Assembly (NCBI RefSeq): GCF_003851545.1
Contig: NZ_BHVX01000014.1
Span: 80,925 to 144,924, forward strand
Reading direction: 5' to 3'
DNA: 64,000 nucleotides
DNA from: Ralstonia sp. SET104
GTDB taxonomy: Bacteria > Pseudomonadota > Gammaproteobacteria > Burkholderiales > Burkholderiaceae
The translations under genes were made by a program, and so were the position numbers. Under the pieces are notes generated by a model. The model was given only the letters and a program-made list of their open reading frames with translations, did no database searches and had not been told where the DNA came from. This document shows positions 53,171 through 63,130 of this stretch, piece by piece. Position 1 is the first letter of the stretch, and each line of letters opens with the position of its first letter.

Positions 53171-53431
53171 GTGAAGAAGGCTCCTCTTTTGCTTGTGGCG
53201 CGCCATTGACGGGTGTGCCGGGCCATTTCTGGCCCCAGCGGCTGGTCGCTATTGCGCCACGGTGATGCAAAGGTAGCCGCCGGCCGGCCGTTCCCAAGCG
53301 CCCAAAAGAGCGGGAAAACGCCCTCTTCTTGCCAATTTGCTTGCCCATCCCCTGTCGATAATGGCAACCACGGAGCCATGCCCAGCAGTTGGGTTGGGGC
53401 TCAGGCAACGTAGTCAGTCAGGAGATTTGGG

Positions 53432-55270
53432 ATGCCAACGACAGCCGATTCGGTTGCTGTCGCCGACACGCTCGGTACGGTGGATATGCCGGCGATAGGC
53501 CAGGGCGCCAAGGGGCGCCAGAACGCGGGAGCGCTGGGTGCGCTGGGCCCGCTCGGCCGTCTGTCGCCGCGTCTGCTGATGATGGTCGGTGGGGCGGCGC
53601 TGGTGGCCGTGATTGCCGCCGCCATGCTGTGGAGCCGCGCCCCGGATTACCGTGTGCTGTACAGCAATGTGTCTGACAGCGACGGCGGCGCGATCATTGC
53701 CGCGCTGCAGCAGATGAACGTGCCATACCGCTTTGCCGAAGGCGGCACCGCCATCATGGTGCCCGAGGCAAACGTGCATGAAGCGCGTCTGAAGCTGGCC
53801 ACGCAAGGTCTGCCCAAGGGTGGCCAGGCCGGTTTCGAACTGATGGAAAACCAGAAATTCGGCACCAGCCAGTTTGCCGAGCAGGTCAATTACCAGCGCG
53901 CCCTGGAAGGCGAGCTGGCCCGTACCATCCAGGCCATGCAAGAGGTGCAATCCGCCCGCGTGCATCTGGCCATGACCAAGCCGTCGGTGTTCGTGCGCGA
54001 GCAGGCCAAGCCCAGCGCTTCCGTGCTGCTCAAGCTGTATCCGGGCCGCATGCTCGACCGCTCGCAGGTGCAGGCCATTGGCCACCTTGTGTCGAGCAGC
54101 GTGCCGAACCTGCCGCTGGCCAACGTGACGGTGGTTGACCAATCCGGCCGGTTGCTGTCGTCGTCGTTCCAGGACAACGCCTCAGGCCTGGACCCGACGC
54201 AACTGAGCTACGTGCGCGATGTCGAGCAGGGCTATATCAAGCGCATTGAAGCCATCCTCGGCCCCGTGGTGGGTGAAGACAACGTGCGTGCCCAGGTGAC
54301 GGCCGATGTTGATCTGGACAACACCGAGCAGATGGCCGAGACGTACCGTCCGAACCAGGATCCGGCCAACGCGGCCGTGCGCAGCACGCACACCGCTGAA
54401 TCGATGCAGAACAAGGCCGACGCCCAGGGCGGCGTGCCGGGGGCACTGTCCAACCAGCCGCCGACCGCGCCGCGCATGTTGCCGACCGCACCGGCTCCGG
54501 CCTCGCAACCGGCTGCAGCAGGCCCGAATGGTCAGAACGGCCAACCGCAACAACCGGCGGCTGCCAACACGAGCGGTACGGCAACCAGCGGCAACGCATC
54601 GAGCACCCGCGACACCACGACCAACTACGAAGTCGACAAGACCGTGCGCCGCACCCGTGCCGCAGTGGGCACCGTGCGCCGCCTGTCGGTGGCCGTGGTG
54701 GTCAACTACCGGGGTGACGGCAAGACGTGGAAGCCGCTGTCCGAAGCCGAGATGGGTAACCTCAACGCGCTGGTCAAGGACGCGGTGGGTTTTGACGCCA
54801 AGCGCGGCGATTCCGTGAACGTGGTCAACAGCCAGTTCTCGGGCACGCTGCCGGTAGCCAAGGACGACCTGCCGCTGTGGAAGCAGCCGGAGATGCTCCA
54901 GTACGCCATTCAAGCGGCCAAGTATCTGGCGCTGGCAATCGGCTTCCTGATCCTCGTGTTTGCAGTGATCCGGCCCGCCATTCGCTCGATGAACAAGAGG
55001 CCCGAGCCGGCCACGCCCACCTTCGTGGGCCGCGAAGGCGAAGATCCGAACGCTCCGATCATCACCGGCGCCGCCGCTTCGGCCGGGCCGGAGCTGGAAG
55101 GGCCGTCGGCAACGGGTGCCCTGGGCGCAGGCGGCGAGGATGTGCCCGAGAGCCTGCCGCAGCTCAAGAACGCCGATTTCGAGAAGAAGCTTGAGACCAT
55201 GCGCCGCGTGGCGCAGAGCAACCCGCGCGCCGTCGCGGCCGTCATCAAACAATGGGTGAGTAACGAATGA
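53432..55270 (+). CDS. fliF: FliF, MS-ring protein
   Basis: 612 aa. TM1 at about 48-70, the YscJ-type ring-building motifs (LKLATQGLPKGGQAGFELME in part, NYQRALEGELARTIQ), a low-complexity periplasmic Pro/Ala/Gln loop (about 330-395), TM2 at about 495-518 (YLALAIGFLILVFAVI) and the FliG-binding C-terminus. Forms the MS ring in the inner membrane. Preceded by CAGGAG; overlaps fliG by 4 bp. Confidence 0.96.
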   Translation: MPTTADSVAVADTLGTVDMPAIGQGAKGRQNAGALGALGPLGRLSPRLLMMVGGAALVAVIAAAMLWSRAPDYRVLYSNVSDSDGGAIIAALQQMNVPYRFAEGGTAIMVPEANVHEARLKLATQGLPKGGQAGFELMENQKFGTSQFAEQVNYQRALEGELARTIQAMQEVQSARVHLAMTKPSVFVREQAKPSASVLLKLYPGRMLDRSQVQAIGHLVSSSVPNLPLANVTVVDQSGRLLSSSFQDNASGLDPTQLSYVRDVEQGYIKRIEAILGPVVGEDNVRAQVTADVDLDNTEQMAETYRPNQDPANAAVRSTHTAESMQNKADAQGGVPGALSNQPPTAPRMLPTAPAPASQPAAAGPNGQNGQPQQPAAANTSGTATSGNASSTRDTTTNYEVDKTVRRTRAAVGTVRRLSVAVVVNYRGDGKTWKPLSEAEMGNLNALVKDAVGFDAKRGDSVNVVNSQFSGTLPVAKDDLPLWKQPEMLQYAIQAAKYLALAIGFLILVFAVIRPAIRSMNKRPEPATPTFVGREGEDPNAPIITGAAASAGPELEGPSATGALGAGGEDVPESLPQLKNADFEKKLETMRRVAQSNPRAVAAVIKQWVSNE

Positions 55271-56259
55271 GCGCCGAAGGACTCCAACGCAGCGCCATCC
55301 TTATGATGTCGTTGGGCGAAAGCGAAGCTGCTGAAGTACTCAAGCACCTGGGCCCGCGCGAAGTGCAGAAGCTGGGCGCAACCATGGCCGCGCTGAAAAA
55401 CGTCTCGCGCGAGCGCGTGCTCGACGCCTTCGACGCTTTCTTTGTCGAGGCTGAAGACCTGCCGCTGGATGTGGACTCCAACGAGTACATCCGCACCGTC
55501 TTCCGCAAGGCACTGGGCGACGACCGCGCCGCCAACATCATCGACCGCATCCTGTCGGGCGGTGACACCAGCGGCATTGAAGGCCTCAAGTGGATGGATG
55601 CATCGTCGGTGGCGGAACTGATCCGCAACGAGCATCCGCAGATCATCGCCACGATCCTGGTCCACCTGGACCGCGACCAGGCTTCGGAAATCCTGACCTA
55701 TTTCACCGAGCGCCTGCGCAACGACACCATCCTGCGCATTGCCACGCTCGACGGCATCCAGCCCAGCGCGCTGCGCGAGCTGAACGACGTGCTGACCAAG
55801 CTGCTGCAGGGCAACGACCATCGCAAGAAGAACGCGATGGGCGGCGTGCTCACGGCAGCAGAGATCCTCAACCTGGTGCCAAGCGCCGTTGAAAGCTCCG
55901 TTATCGAAGGCGTGCGTTCACGCGATCCGGAATTGGCCGACGCCATTGTCGAGAAGATGTTCGTGTTCGACAACCTGATCGACCTGGACGGCCGTGCGTT
56001 GCAGACGCTGCTGCGTGAGATCAGCCAGGACATCCTGGTGGTGGCGCTCAAGGGCGCCAAGCAGGAGTTCCGCGACAAGGTGTTCGCCAACATGTCGCAG
56101 CGTGCCGGCACGATGCTCAGGGAAGAGCTGGAAGTGCTGGGCCCGGTCAAGGTGTCGGAAGTCGAGGCGCAGCAGAAGGAAATCCTCATGGTTGCGCGTC
56201 GTCTGGCCGACGAGGGCGAGATCACCATTGGCCGCAAGGCGGAGGACGCTTATGTCTGA
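55267..56259 (+). CDS. fliG: FliG, motor switch protein
   Basis: 330 aa. RSAILMMSLGESEAAEVLKHL in part, the EHPQIIATILVHLDRDQA ARM motif, and the charged torque helix RDPELADAIVEKMFVFDNL in part. Interacts with MotA and FliF. ATGA overlap with fliF. Confidence 0.97.
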   Translation: MSAEGLQRSAILMMSLGESEAAEVLKHLGPREVQKLGATMAALKNVSRERVLDAFDAFFVEAEDLPLDVDSNEYIRTVFRKALGDDRAANIIDRILSGGDTSGIEGLKWMDASSVAELIRNEHPQIIATILVHLDRDQASEILTYFTERLRNDTILRIATLDGIQPSALRELNDVLTKLLQGNDHRKKNAMGGVLTAAEILNLVPSAVESSVIEGVRSRDPELADAIVEKMFVFDNLIDLDGRALQTLLREISQDILVVALKGAKQEFRDKVFANMSQRAGTMLREELEVLGPVKVSEVEAQQKEILMVARRLADEGEITIGRKAEDAYV

Positions 56260-56303
56260 GCGCACCGGCCGCCGCTGCCACCTTCGTGTGACGGAGCGCT
56301 GAG

Positions 56304-57041
56304 ATGCCGCGTCCGCCAATCATCCCGCGCGACACGCTGGTCGAATACCAGCCGTGGGAGCCGACCGACTTCGAGCGCCAGGCCGCACAGGCCGCTGCTC
56401 AAGCCGCGCCACCCCCACCGCCGCCCGAGCCCGAAGAGCCGCCGATCTCCGAAGAAGAATGGCAAGCCGCGCTGGATGCGGAGCTTGCCAACGCCCGCGA
56501 CGAAGGCCGCCGCGACGGCTTCGCACAGGGCTTCCAGGATGGCTTTGAGCAAGGCCGCCGCCAGGGCGAGGAAGATTCAAAGCACATCGCCGCGCTGATG
56601 CAATCCGTGCGCGATGCGATCGACCAACTGAACGGCAGCGTTGCCGAAGAACTGGTTGATCTGGCGTTGCAACTGGCGCAGCAGTTTTTGCACGGCGCAC
56701 TGCATGCGCAGCCCGAACGCATTCTTCCGCTGATTCGCGAAGTGTTGGGCGATGCGCCCACCGCACCGGCACCCGCCATGCTGCGCGTGCATGCCGATGA
56801 CGCAGAACTGATCCGCCAGACGCTGGGTACCGAGCTGGCCGCCGCCGGCTGGACGCTCATCGTTGATGCCGCCATCGAGCGCGGCGGCTGCCGCGTGCAG
56901 ACCCGCTTTGGCGAAACCGATGCCACGCTGCAAACCCGCTGGGCCGAACTGACCCGCGCGCTGGGCCGCGATACCGCATGGCTTGCCAGCGAACGCGCGG
57001 AAGCTGAACGCGTGGCAGGAGGCGCGCTCCATGTCGCCTGA
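56304..57041 (+). CDS. fliH: FliH, negative regulator of the export ATPase
   Basis: 245 aa. An N-terminal WEPTDFERQ block with a Pro run, a GxxxG-like repeated helix ([21 protein letters not shown] in part), then the FliH/SctL C-domain. Binds FliI and FliN and keeps the ATPase ready at the C ring. Its end overlaps fliI by 11 bp. Confidence 0.93.
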   Translation: MPRPPIIPRDTLVEYQPWEPTDFERQAAQAAAQAAPPPPPPEPEEPPISEEEWQAALDAELANARDEGRRDGFAQGFQDGFEQGRRQGEEDSKHIAALMQSVRDAIDQLNGSVAEELVDLALQLAQQFLHGALHAQPERILPLIREVLGDAPTAPAPAMLRVHADDAELIRQTLGTELAAAGWTLIVDAAIERGGCRVQTRFGETDATLQTRWAELTRALGRDTAWLASERAEAERVAGGALHVA

Positions 57042-58503
57042 TACCGTGCAGCTGGCAGCGCGGGCTGGCCACAACACTGCCGTTGACAACCCCAACGTGC
57101 GCATGTGGCAGGCCCACCTGCAGCAGACCGCGCAACGTGCGCGTCTGGCACGCCCGGTGGTGACGTGCGGCAAGCTCACGCGCGTGGCCGGCCTGGTCAT
57201 GGAAGCCGTCGGCCTGAAGCTGCCGGTGGGCAGTGCCTGCCGCGTTGAGCTGCCAAGTAGTGGAGGACGGGTCCGCCACGTGCTGGCCGAAGTGGTGGGC
57301 TTTGCCGAAGAGCGCGCCTTCCTGATGCCGCAAACGGATCTGGTGGGCGTGGTGCCCGGCGCGCGCGTGTTCCCGCTGGAGCCGCAACGCCTGCCAGTGA
57401 CGAGCGAAGACGGCGCCGACCCGACGATTTCGCACAGCAAGTTCCTGCCCGTGGGCCCGCGCCTGCTGGGCCGCGTGGTGGATGCCAACGGCGAGCCGCT
57501 CGACGGCAAAGGCCCGCTGGGCTCGCATGAAGAACTCGCCTGGGGCACGCTGACCCCGGCGCCGCTGAACCCGCTCAAACGCAAACCGATCGAGCATGTG
57601 CTTGACGTGGGCGTGCGTGCCATCAATGGCTTGCTCACCGTTGGCCAAGGCCAGCGTCTGGGCCTGTTCGCAGGCTCCGGCGTCGGTAAGAGCGTGTTGC
57701 TGGGCATGATGGCCCGCTACACCCAGGCCGACGTGGTGGTCGTGGGCCTGATCGGCGAACGCGGCCGCGAAGTGAAGGAATTCATTGACGAGATTCTTGG
57801 CGAAGAAGGCATGGCACGCTCGGCCGTGGTGGCCGCGCCGGCCGACACCTCACCGCTGATGCGTCTGCAGGGCGCGGCTTACGCACACACCATCGCCGAG
57901 TACTTCCGCGATCGTGGCTGCAACGTGCTGCTGATCGTGGATTCGCTTACGCGTTATGCGATGGCCCAGCGCGAGATTGCTCTGGCCATTGGCGAGCCGC
58001 CTGCCACCAAGGGCTATCCGCCCTCGGCGTTTGCCAAGCTGCCCGCACTGGTCGAGCGCGCCGGCAACGGCATGGTGGACGCCAACGGTCGCGGCGGCTC
58101 GATCACCGCGTTTTACACCGTGCTGGCCGAAGGCGATGACCAGCAAGACCCGATTGCCGATGCGGCGCGCGCCATTCTGGACGGCCACTTTGTGCTTTCT
58201 CGCAAGCTGGCCGAGCAAGGCCACTACCCGGCCATTGATATCGAACAGTCGATCAGCCGCGTGATGTCGGCCATCGTGCCGCGCGAGCAGCTCGATACCG
58301 CCCGCCGCTTCAAGCAGCTCTACGCCCGCTACCAGCGCAACCGGGACCTGATCGCCGTGGGTGCCTATGCACGAGGCAGCGACCCGCTGACCGACCAGGC
58401 CATCGCCCGCTACCCCGACATGGAAGCGTTCCTGCAGCAGGGCATGTTTGAGAACGAAAGCCGCGATCACACGCTGGAGAAGATGCATGGGGTGCTCGCA
58501 TGA
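57031..58503 (+). CDS. fliI: FliI, flagellum-specific ATP synthase (export ATPase)
   Basis: 490 aa from ATG 57031 with an AGGAGG site. Walker A GSGVGKS at about 215-221, Walker [17 protein letters not shown], and [11 protein letters not shown]1-beta-like hexamer that unfolds export cargo. 120 bp before fliJ. Confidence 0.96.
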   Translation: MSPDTVQLAARAGHNTAVDNPNVRMWQAHLQQTAQRARLARPVVTCGKLTRVAGLVMEAVGLKLPVGSACRVELPSSGGRVRHVLAEVVGFAEERAFLMPQTDLVGVVPGARVFPLEPQRLPVTSEDGADPTISHSKFLPVGPRLLGRVVDANGEPLDGKGPLGSHEELAWGTLTPAPLNPLKRKPIEHVLDVGVRAINGLLTVGQGQRLGLFAGSGVGKSVLLGMMARYTQADVVVVGLIGERGREVKEFIDEILGEEGMARSAVVAAPADTSPLMRLQGAAYAHTIAEYFRDRGCNVLLIVDSLTRYAMAQREIALAIGEPPATKGYPPSAFAKLPALVERAGNGMVDANGRGGSITAFYTVLAEGDDQQDPIADAARAILDGHFVLSRKLAEQGHYPAIDIEQSISRVMSAIVPREQLDTARRFKQLYARYQRNRDLIAVGAYARGSDPLTDQAIARYPDMEAFLQQGMFENESRDHTLEKMHGVLA

Positions 58504-58623
58504 AGCCCGTGGTGCAGTGCGCGCTTGACAGTGTGAAGACGCAAGCCTTGCGCAAGCCGGTGGCTAAAGCCGCCGCGTTTGCAACCGATGGGTTGATGTA
58601 ACGGGAAACTGGAGAGTCGACCA

Positions 58624-59088
58624 ATGACCACTAGAACTGCGCCGTTCCGCCTCGAAACCGTGCTGGAACTGGCCCAGAAGGACACCGAAAAAGCCACGCA
58701 GGAGGTCGGCCGCCTGATGAACACGCGCGAGGCCGCCACGCAAAAGCTGGCACTGCTGTCCGACTACCGCAACAACTATCACCAGCAGATGCTGAGCACG
58801 GCTGAAGGCGGCATGGACGTCACGCGCCTGCGCAACTACGCCGCCTTTATCGACCGCCTGGGCAGCGCCGTGCACCAGCAGAAGGGCACCATCAACGCGC
58901 TGGAGCAGCAGCTTGCAATGAGCCGTGCCAATTGGCTTGAAAAGCAGCGCCGCGAGCAGTCGTTCGACATCCTGCGCCAGCGCCACATTGAAGAGCAGCG
59001 CCAGGACGAAGAACGCCGCGCCCAGCGCGACAACGACGAACACGCCGCCAAGGTGATCCGCATGCGTGCGGCACAGGGCGGCAATTGA
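58624..59088 (+). CDS. fliJ: FliJ, export chaperone-like stalk protein
   Basis: 154 aa, almost entirely a charged helical hairpin with LETVLELAQKDTEKATQEVG in part and the C-terminal QEERRAQRDNDEHA-like helix. Sits in the centre of the FliI ring and contacts FlhA. Overlaps the TTG start of fliK. Confidence 0.93.
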   Translation: MTTRTAPFRLETVLELAQKDTEKATQEVGRLMNTREAATQKLALLSDYRNNYHQQMLSTAEGGMDVTRLRNYAAFIDRLGSAVHQQKGTINALEQQLAMSRANWLEKQRREQSFDILRQRHIEEQRQDEERRAQRDNDEHAAKVIRMRAAQGGN

Positions 59089-60713
59089 AGACCAACGCGA
59101 ACGCGCAGTCGCAAGATGGAGTCAACGTGGGCTTGAGTGCCACCCCCAACGCCGCTGCCAAAGACCTGGGCGCCATGCTGTCGGCCGGCAATACTGCTGC
59201 CGCTGACAAGACGCAGGCCGCCTCGTCTGGCACCGATACGTTCGGCAACCTGTTGTCGGACCGCATGCAGTTAGACAGAATCAGCCAGGATGCCGCGCGC
59301 CGCCGCGCCGATGCACAATCCGCCGCTGACGATGCCAGCCGCCGCGCTGATATCGCCCGCCAGGACGCCGCACGTGCCGCCGCTGCACGCAACGATCAGG
59401 ACGCCACGCCGGCCGACAGCAACACGCCGGTGCAGGCCGTCACCACGCCTGCCAGCAGCACTGTTGATGCGGCCAACGCCAAGCCGGCGCAGCCTGTCAA
59501 CGCCAAGGATCTCGATACCGCTGCGCAACAGGCGGTGGTCGACCCGGCTGCGCAACTGGCCGCCCAGATCGAGGCCGCACGCCAAGCCGCGCTGCAAACT
59601 GCTGCCGCGCAACAGCCGGTTGCCCAGCCGGCAGCCCAATTGAATACCAACGCCGATACCAACGCGGCGACGCAGGCACTCAGCAAATCGTCTGCAACTG
59701 ACGCCGCCGCACTGGCCGCCGCAAATGCTGCCGCCAACGGCACGCAAGGCGCCACCGACCCGGCCACGGCGGCACAAGCCGGCCAGGCCGGATTGCCGGG
59801 CGCCAAAGACGCCAACGCCGCAAACACGCCAACGCCGCCGGCCACCGCGCTGCCCGACAGCAGCGCGCTGGCCCAAACCATGGCCCGCACGCGCGCCGTG
59901 GCTGACAACACGCCGGCCGCCGTGCGGCAACTCGGCAGCACATCGTCTGCGCAAGGCGCCAATGCCGATCATGGCCTGCCGCGCCGTACCGATCTGAACG
60001 GACATAGCCCCGCCACGCAGATGGCCACGGCTGGTCTGGCCGATGCAACCAGCCATGCCAGCAACGGCGGCAATACCGGCAACACCGATAGCGCAGGCAC
60101 GCAAGCCAATGCGCAGGGTAGCGGCGCGCAGTTCCAGGAGGTACTGTCGCGCGCCAATGCCGATGCGGGCATGGCTGCGCCCACCTTTGCAGTGGGCGGC
60201 GCCAACGCAGGCGCTGCAGCAGCGGCATCGATCACGCCGCAGCAAATCCACACGCTGCCTACCTTTGGCGATGCCGGGTGGCCACAGAGCTTGGCCAGCC
60301 AACTCGCTTTCATGCAGGTACACAAACAGTCGTCGGCCGAGCTGCAATTGAACCCGGCCGAACTGGGCGGCATGCACGTCAAGCTGGAAGTCGACAATGG
60401 CGCCGTCAGCGCGAGCTTTGTCTGTCAGCACCAGGCCGTGGCCGAACTTGTGCAGGACGCCATGCCGCGCCTGCGCGATGCCATGCAACAAGGCGGGATG
60501 CAGCTTGCGCAAACGTCCGTCAGCACGGGCGATTTCAGCCAGCAGCAGAGCGCCTCGCAAGGCTCGTCGGCACAAAACCAGGGCAGCGGTTCGGGCAACG
60601 GGGGCAACAGTAGCCGTTATGGCAGCAGCGACTCGCAAGACCGCATCGATACCGCGGCACTGGCACCGCGTCGCGCATCCAGCCACGAGGGCGCCATCGA
60701 TACGTTTGCCTGA
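59085..60713 (+). CDS. fliK: FliK, hook-length control protein
   Basis: 542 aa from TTG 59085, which overlaps the fliJ stop (TTGA) with an AGGGCGG site. A long Ala/Asp/Gln/Thr-rich ruler segment (about 1-370) and the Flg_hook C-domain (about 395-480: AELQLNPAELGGMHVKLEVD in part), which switches FlhB specificity. Last gene of fliFGHIJK. Confidence 0.93.
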   Translation: MKTNANAQSQDGVNVGLSATPNAAAKDLGAMLSAGNTAAADKTQAASSGTDTFGNLLSDRMQLDRISQDAARRRADAQSAADDASRRADIARQDAARAAAARNDQDATPADSNTPVQAVTTPASSTVDAANAKPAQPVNAKDLDTAAQQAVVDPAAQLAAQIEAARQAALQTAAAQQPVAQPAAQLNTNADTNAATQALSKSSATDAAALAAANAAANGTQGATDPATAAQAGQAGLPGAKDANAANTPTPPATALPDSSALAQTMARTRAVADNTPAAVRQLGSTSSAQGANADHGLPRRTDLNGHSPATQMATAGLADATSHASNGGNTGNTDSAGTQANAQGSGAQFQEVLSRANADAGMAAPTFAVGGANAGAAAAASITPQQIHTLPTFGDAGWPQSLASQLAFMQVHKQSSAELQLNPAELGGMHVKLEVDNGAVSASFVCQHQAVAELVQDAMPRLRDAMQQGGMQLAQTSVSTGDFSQQQSASQGSSAQNQGSGSGNGGNSSRYGSSDSQDRIDTAALAPRRASSHEGAIDTFA

Positions 60714-60733
60714 CGATTGTGCTGGCGGTGGCA

Positions 60734-60760
60734 TAAAGTTTGGCGCAACCCTGCCGTTAA
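60734..60760 (+). promoter_or_regulatory. Sigma-28 (FliA) promoter downstream of fliK
   Basis: TAAAGTTT (60734-60741), exactly 11 bp, GCCGTTAA (60753-60760): a single mismatch to the FliA consensus, the best match in the window. It follows fliK by 20 bp and faces away from it. Confidence 0.88.
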
Positions 60761-60774
60761 TACGCAGGAGTGCC

Positions 60775-60870
60775 ATGCGAAATGGCCAGCCGCAAGGCAA
60801 CGAAAAAAAGGAAGGGAAACAACAACGCGAGCACGCCGCGCATATGTCTGACGCGGCAGCGTTGCAATGA
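60775..60870 (+). CDS. Predicted 31-aa small protein under sigma-28 control
   Basis: ATG at 60775, 15 bp after the -10 box, with CAGGAG about 5 bp upstream. The peptide is strongly hydrophilic, with a Lys/Glu/Gln stretch (GNEKKEGKQQREHAAHMSD), no signal peptide and no membrane span. Unlike any flagellar protein I know. Alternatively the RNA itself is functional and the ORF is incidental. Purpose unknown. Confidence 0.5.
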   Translation: MRNGQPQGNEKKEGKQQREHAAHMSDAAALQ

Positions 60871-60929
60871 ATAACAAGGGGGTCAAGTCCGACCGGCGAA
60901 GAAGGGATCAAACGGGGATCATTTCGCCA

Positions 60930-61048
60930 CATCCGTCCTCGGGCGGATGCACACGGACCGATGCGGAGTGTCCGAGCCGGGGGGCTGGCGCACCGCATGT
61001 TTGCCGTACTTACGGGAGAGCGCACCGCGAGGTGCGCTTTTTGTTTTT
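60930..61048 (+). ncRNA. Hairpin-rich 3' part of the sigma-28 transcript
   Basis: CATCCG (60930-60935) pairs with CGGATG (60944-60949); further short dyads follow (CGGAC with GTCCG near 60954-60975, CCGT-ACTT-ACGG near 61003-61014), then the terminator. About 280 nt from promoter to terminator, suitable for a small RNA with a short ORF. The inner stems are short, so only the first hairpin and the terminator are well supported. Confidence 0.4.
61019..61048 (+). terminator. Rho-independent terminator of the sigma-28 unit
   Basis: AGCGCACC (61019-61026), GCGA loop, GGTGCGCT (61031-61038), then TTTTGTTTTT. Confidence 0.92.
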
Positions 61049-61088
61049 GCGCGCCCGCCTTTTTGATGCGGGCGTATGTGGCGAAGCC

Positions 61089-62066
61089 TCAGGCGCGCGC
61101 CTCAGCCGCTGCCAGCGTGGCGGGCGTGACCGACACCACGTGCTCCACACCGTAGCCGCGCTCCACCCACGCATCGATACCGCCATGCAGCGGGCGCACG
61201 CGCTTGAAGCCGCGCCCCATCAGCGTGCGCGCCAGCGTCACGGCAGACGCTTCGTTGGGGCAGGCGCAGTAGATGATGATCTCGCGGTCGGGGCCGTCGA
61301 TCTCGATCGCGCGGTGGCTGCCGGACATGTCATACAGCATCGCCCCCGGAATGCGTTGCGGCTGCAGCATGCGCGAGCTGTCGGCGCGCACATCGATGAT
61401 GACGGGCGCCGCGCCGGATTCGATCAACGCATGCAGCTCATCAGGTGAGATGCGCGCCATCTCCAGCATCTTGCGAAAGCGCCAGCGCTGCAGCCAGCGC
61501 GCCGCCACGTACACCGCCGCCAGCAGTGCGATCAGCAGCACGGCACGCGTGCCGAGCAGATCGAGTTGCCGCAGCGCCTGGTCGATGCTGTCATGCGCCA
61601 CGCGGCCGAGCACGAGCCAAAGCGTGGCCCACACCGCCGAGCCCACCAGGTTGTACAGCGCGAACGTGCTGAACGGCGTGCGCATCGTGCCCAACAGTGC
61701 GGACGACACCGTCGACAAACCCGGAATGAACTTCGCGATCAGCAGCATCGGCGCGCCCCAGCGCTCGAACTGCGTGCGCGTGCGCCGCACGCAGGAGTCG
61801 GGCGACAGCGACACGCGGCACAGCAGCGCCATCACGTGCCGGCCGTAGCGCTTGCCAGCGAAATACCACAGGCCATCGCCCAGCAGCGCACCCGACACGG
61901 CGGCCGGCGCAAGTTCCATCAGGTGCAGCGGCCCATGGAATGTCAGCGCGCCGGCCACCAGCAGCGTCGGCACGGCCGGCAGCGGCGCGCCGGCTTGCGT
62001 CAGCAGCACATTGAGAAACACGGCAAACGCGCCGTACTCGGCAATCAAGGGAAACAGGTCATGCAT
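61089..62066 (-). CDS. DedA-family membrane protein fused to rhodanese domain
   Basis: 325 aa. DedA (SNARE-associated/VTT) part about 1-190: LTQAGAPLPAVPTLLVAGAL, FAGKRYGRHVM, RWGAPMLLIAKFIPGLSTVSS in part. Rhodanese domain about 205-310 with the active Cys in IIYCACPNEAS. DedA proteins are undecaprenyl-phosphate or phospholipid flippases; this fusion is common in Burkholderiales. Role of the rhodanese unit is unknown. Monocistronic. Confidence 0.9.
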   Translation of the reverse strand: MHDLFPLIAEYGAFAVFLNVLLTQAGAPLPAVPTLLVAGALTFHGPLHLMELAPAAVSGALLGDGLWYFAGKRYGRHVMALLCRVSLSPDSCVRRTRTQFERWGAPMLLIAKFIPGLSTVSSALLGTMRTPFSTFALYNLVGSAVWATLWLVLGRVAHDSIDQALRQLDLLGTRAVLLIALLAAVYVAARWLQRWRFRKMLEMARISPDELHALIESGAAPVIIDVRADSSRMLQPQRIPGAMLYDMSGSHRAIEIDGPDREIIIYCACPNEASAVTLARTLMGRGFKRVRPLHGGIDAWVERGYGVEHVVSVTPATLAAAEARA

Positions 62067-62220
62067 GGCAGGGAGGGCGCGGCAGGGGCAAATGCGTCCG
62101 CCAAGTTACCGCATTCCGGCGTTGCCCGATAGCCATGTCACCGGCATGCACGTGCAGCATGCGCTTCGTGTGAAATTGGCATGACAATGCGTGTTTCACA
62201 CCGCTTCCACATGCCGCGCC

Positions 62221-62769
62221 ATGTCTTCTGCAATGCCCGCCGATGTTTCCGCTTTCATGCACGATTCCGGTGCCATCGCCATTCGTCCGGCCACCGTGGC
62301 AGATTTGCCCGCGATCGTCAGCATCTACGCGCATCACGTGCGCACCGGCACCGCCAGCTTTGAGATTGACCCGCCGGATCTGACCGAGATGACGCGCCGC
62401 TTCCAGGGGCTCCAGGATGCTGGCATGCCCTACGTGGTGGCCGAAGCCCATGGTGTGCTGCTCGGCTATGCGTATGCCGGCCCGCATCGCGCGCGGCCCG
62501 CATATCGCCATACGGTGGAAGATTCGATCTACCTTGACAGTGCTGCGCAGGGGCGCGGCGTTGGCACATTGCTGCTGGAAGCGCTCATCTGTGAATGCCA
62601 GGCGCGTGGTTTCAGGCAGATGGTGGCAGTGGTGGGCGGCGGCCGCGACAACCCGGGGTCAGCCAAGCTGCATGCGCGCTGCGGCTTTCGGGAAGTGGGT
62701 GTGCTGGAGGCCGTGGGCTACAAATTTGGGCGCTGGCTGGATTGCATGTTGATGCAGCGCGCGTTGTGA
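62221..62769 (+). CDS. GNAT acetyltransferase, phosphinothricin N-acetyltransferase-like
   Basis: 182 aa from ATG 62221 (several nearby ATGs possible). IRPATVADLPAIVSIYAHHV and the TGTASFE block, acetyl-CoA loop AAQGRGVGTLLL (about 110-121) and NPGSAKLHARCGFREVG in part, typical of the PAT/BAR subfamily. These acetylate methionine sulfoximine or similar amines; natural substrate unknown. Confidence 0.87.
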   Translation: MSSAMPADVSAFMHDSGAIAIRPATVADLPAIVSIYAHHVRTGTASFEIDPPDLTEMTRRFQGLQDAGMPYVVAEAHGVLLGYAYAGPHRARPAYRHTVEDSIYLDSAAQGRGVGTLLLEALICECQARGFRQMVAVVGGGRDNPGSAKLHARCGFREVGVLEAVGYKFGRWLDCMLMQRAL

Positions 62770-62962
62770 GGTCAGGCGAGGGCCCCGGTAAACCCGATCA
62801 AGGAAGTTCAGGGATGACTGGCGGTCACCGGCAACCGGCCGTTGCATGATCTTCTGCAGCCGTTGCAGAGTCGCCTGCCGCGTCTTCAGGCTGGCTTGCT
62901 GCTGGTCAGGCGAGCTAAAGGTGACGAGGAGCGCGGCGACGTTGTTCGTCTGCCTGCCATCC

Positions 62963-63130
62963 TTAATCGATGATGTCCGCGCAGGCGTCGGTGGGCGCGG
63001 CCGCCACATGCCCCACCAACGGCACCATCTTCAGGCCCGCCGATGCCACGCGGCACGGTGCAGCCACCACGCCGCAGCCCGAGAGAAGTGCCGCACCAAG
63101 CAGGGACACAGCGAACAGAAGGTGTTTCAT
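62963..63130 (-). CDS. Small lipoprotein, 55 aa
   Basis: MKHLLFAVSLLGAALLSGC is a classical lipoprotein signal (Cys about 19). The mature part is 36 residues with two more Cys and a LKMVPLVGHVAAAP stretch. Similar tiny lipoproteins are widespread in Burkholderiales and have no known function. Reads alone; the 193 bp between it and the GNAT gene show no supported gene. Confidence 0.75.
   Translation of the reverse strand: MKHLLFAVSLLGAALLSGCGVVAAPCRVASAGLKMVPLVGHVAAAPTDACADIID

Larger units (their letters stand above)
60714..61088. other. 375-bp region after fliK: complete small transcription unit
   Basis: A sigma-28 promoter, a 31-aa ORF with a good ribosome site, several hairpins and a strong terminator, all on plus. 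Details are in the separate entries. Confidence 0.75.

Noticed and set aside
53341..53362. Sigma-28-like GTCGATAA upstream of fliF
   Set aside because: The -35 side does not match TAAA at the right distance; fliF is normally not a FliA gene.
53359..53375. GG-N10-GC pattern between fliE and fliF as RpoN promoter
   Set aside because: The -12 side is GAGC rather than TTGC; too weak.
62659..63009. 116-aa minus-strand ORF between the GNAT gene and the small lipoprotein
   Set aside because: It overlaps the end of the GNAT gene and the lipoprotein gene and has no credible start after the lipoprotein stop.
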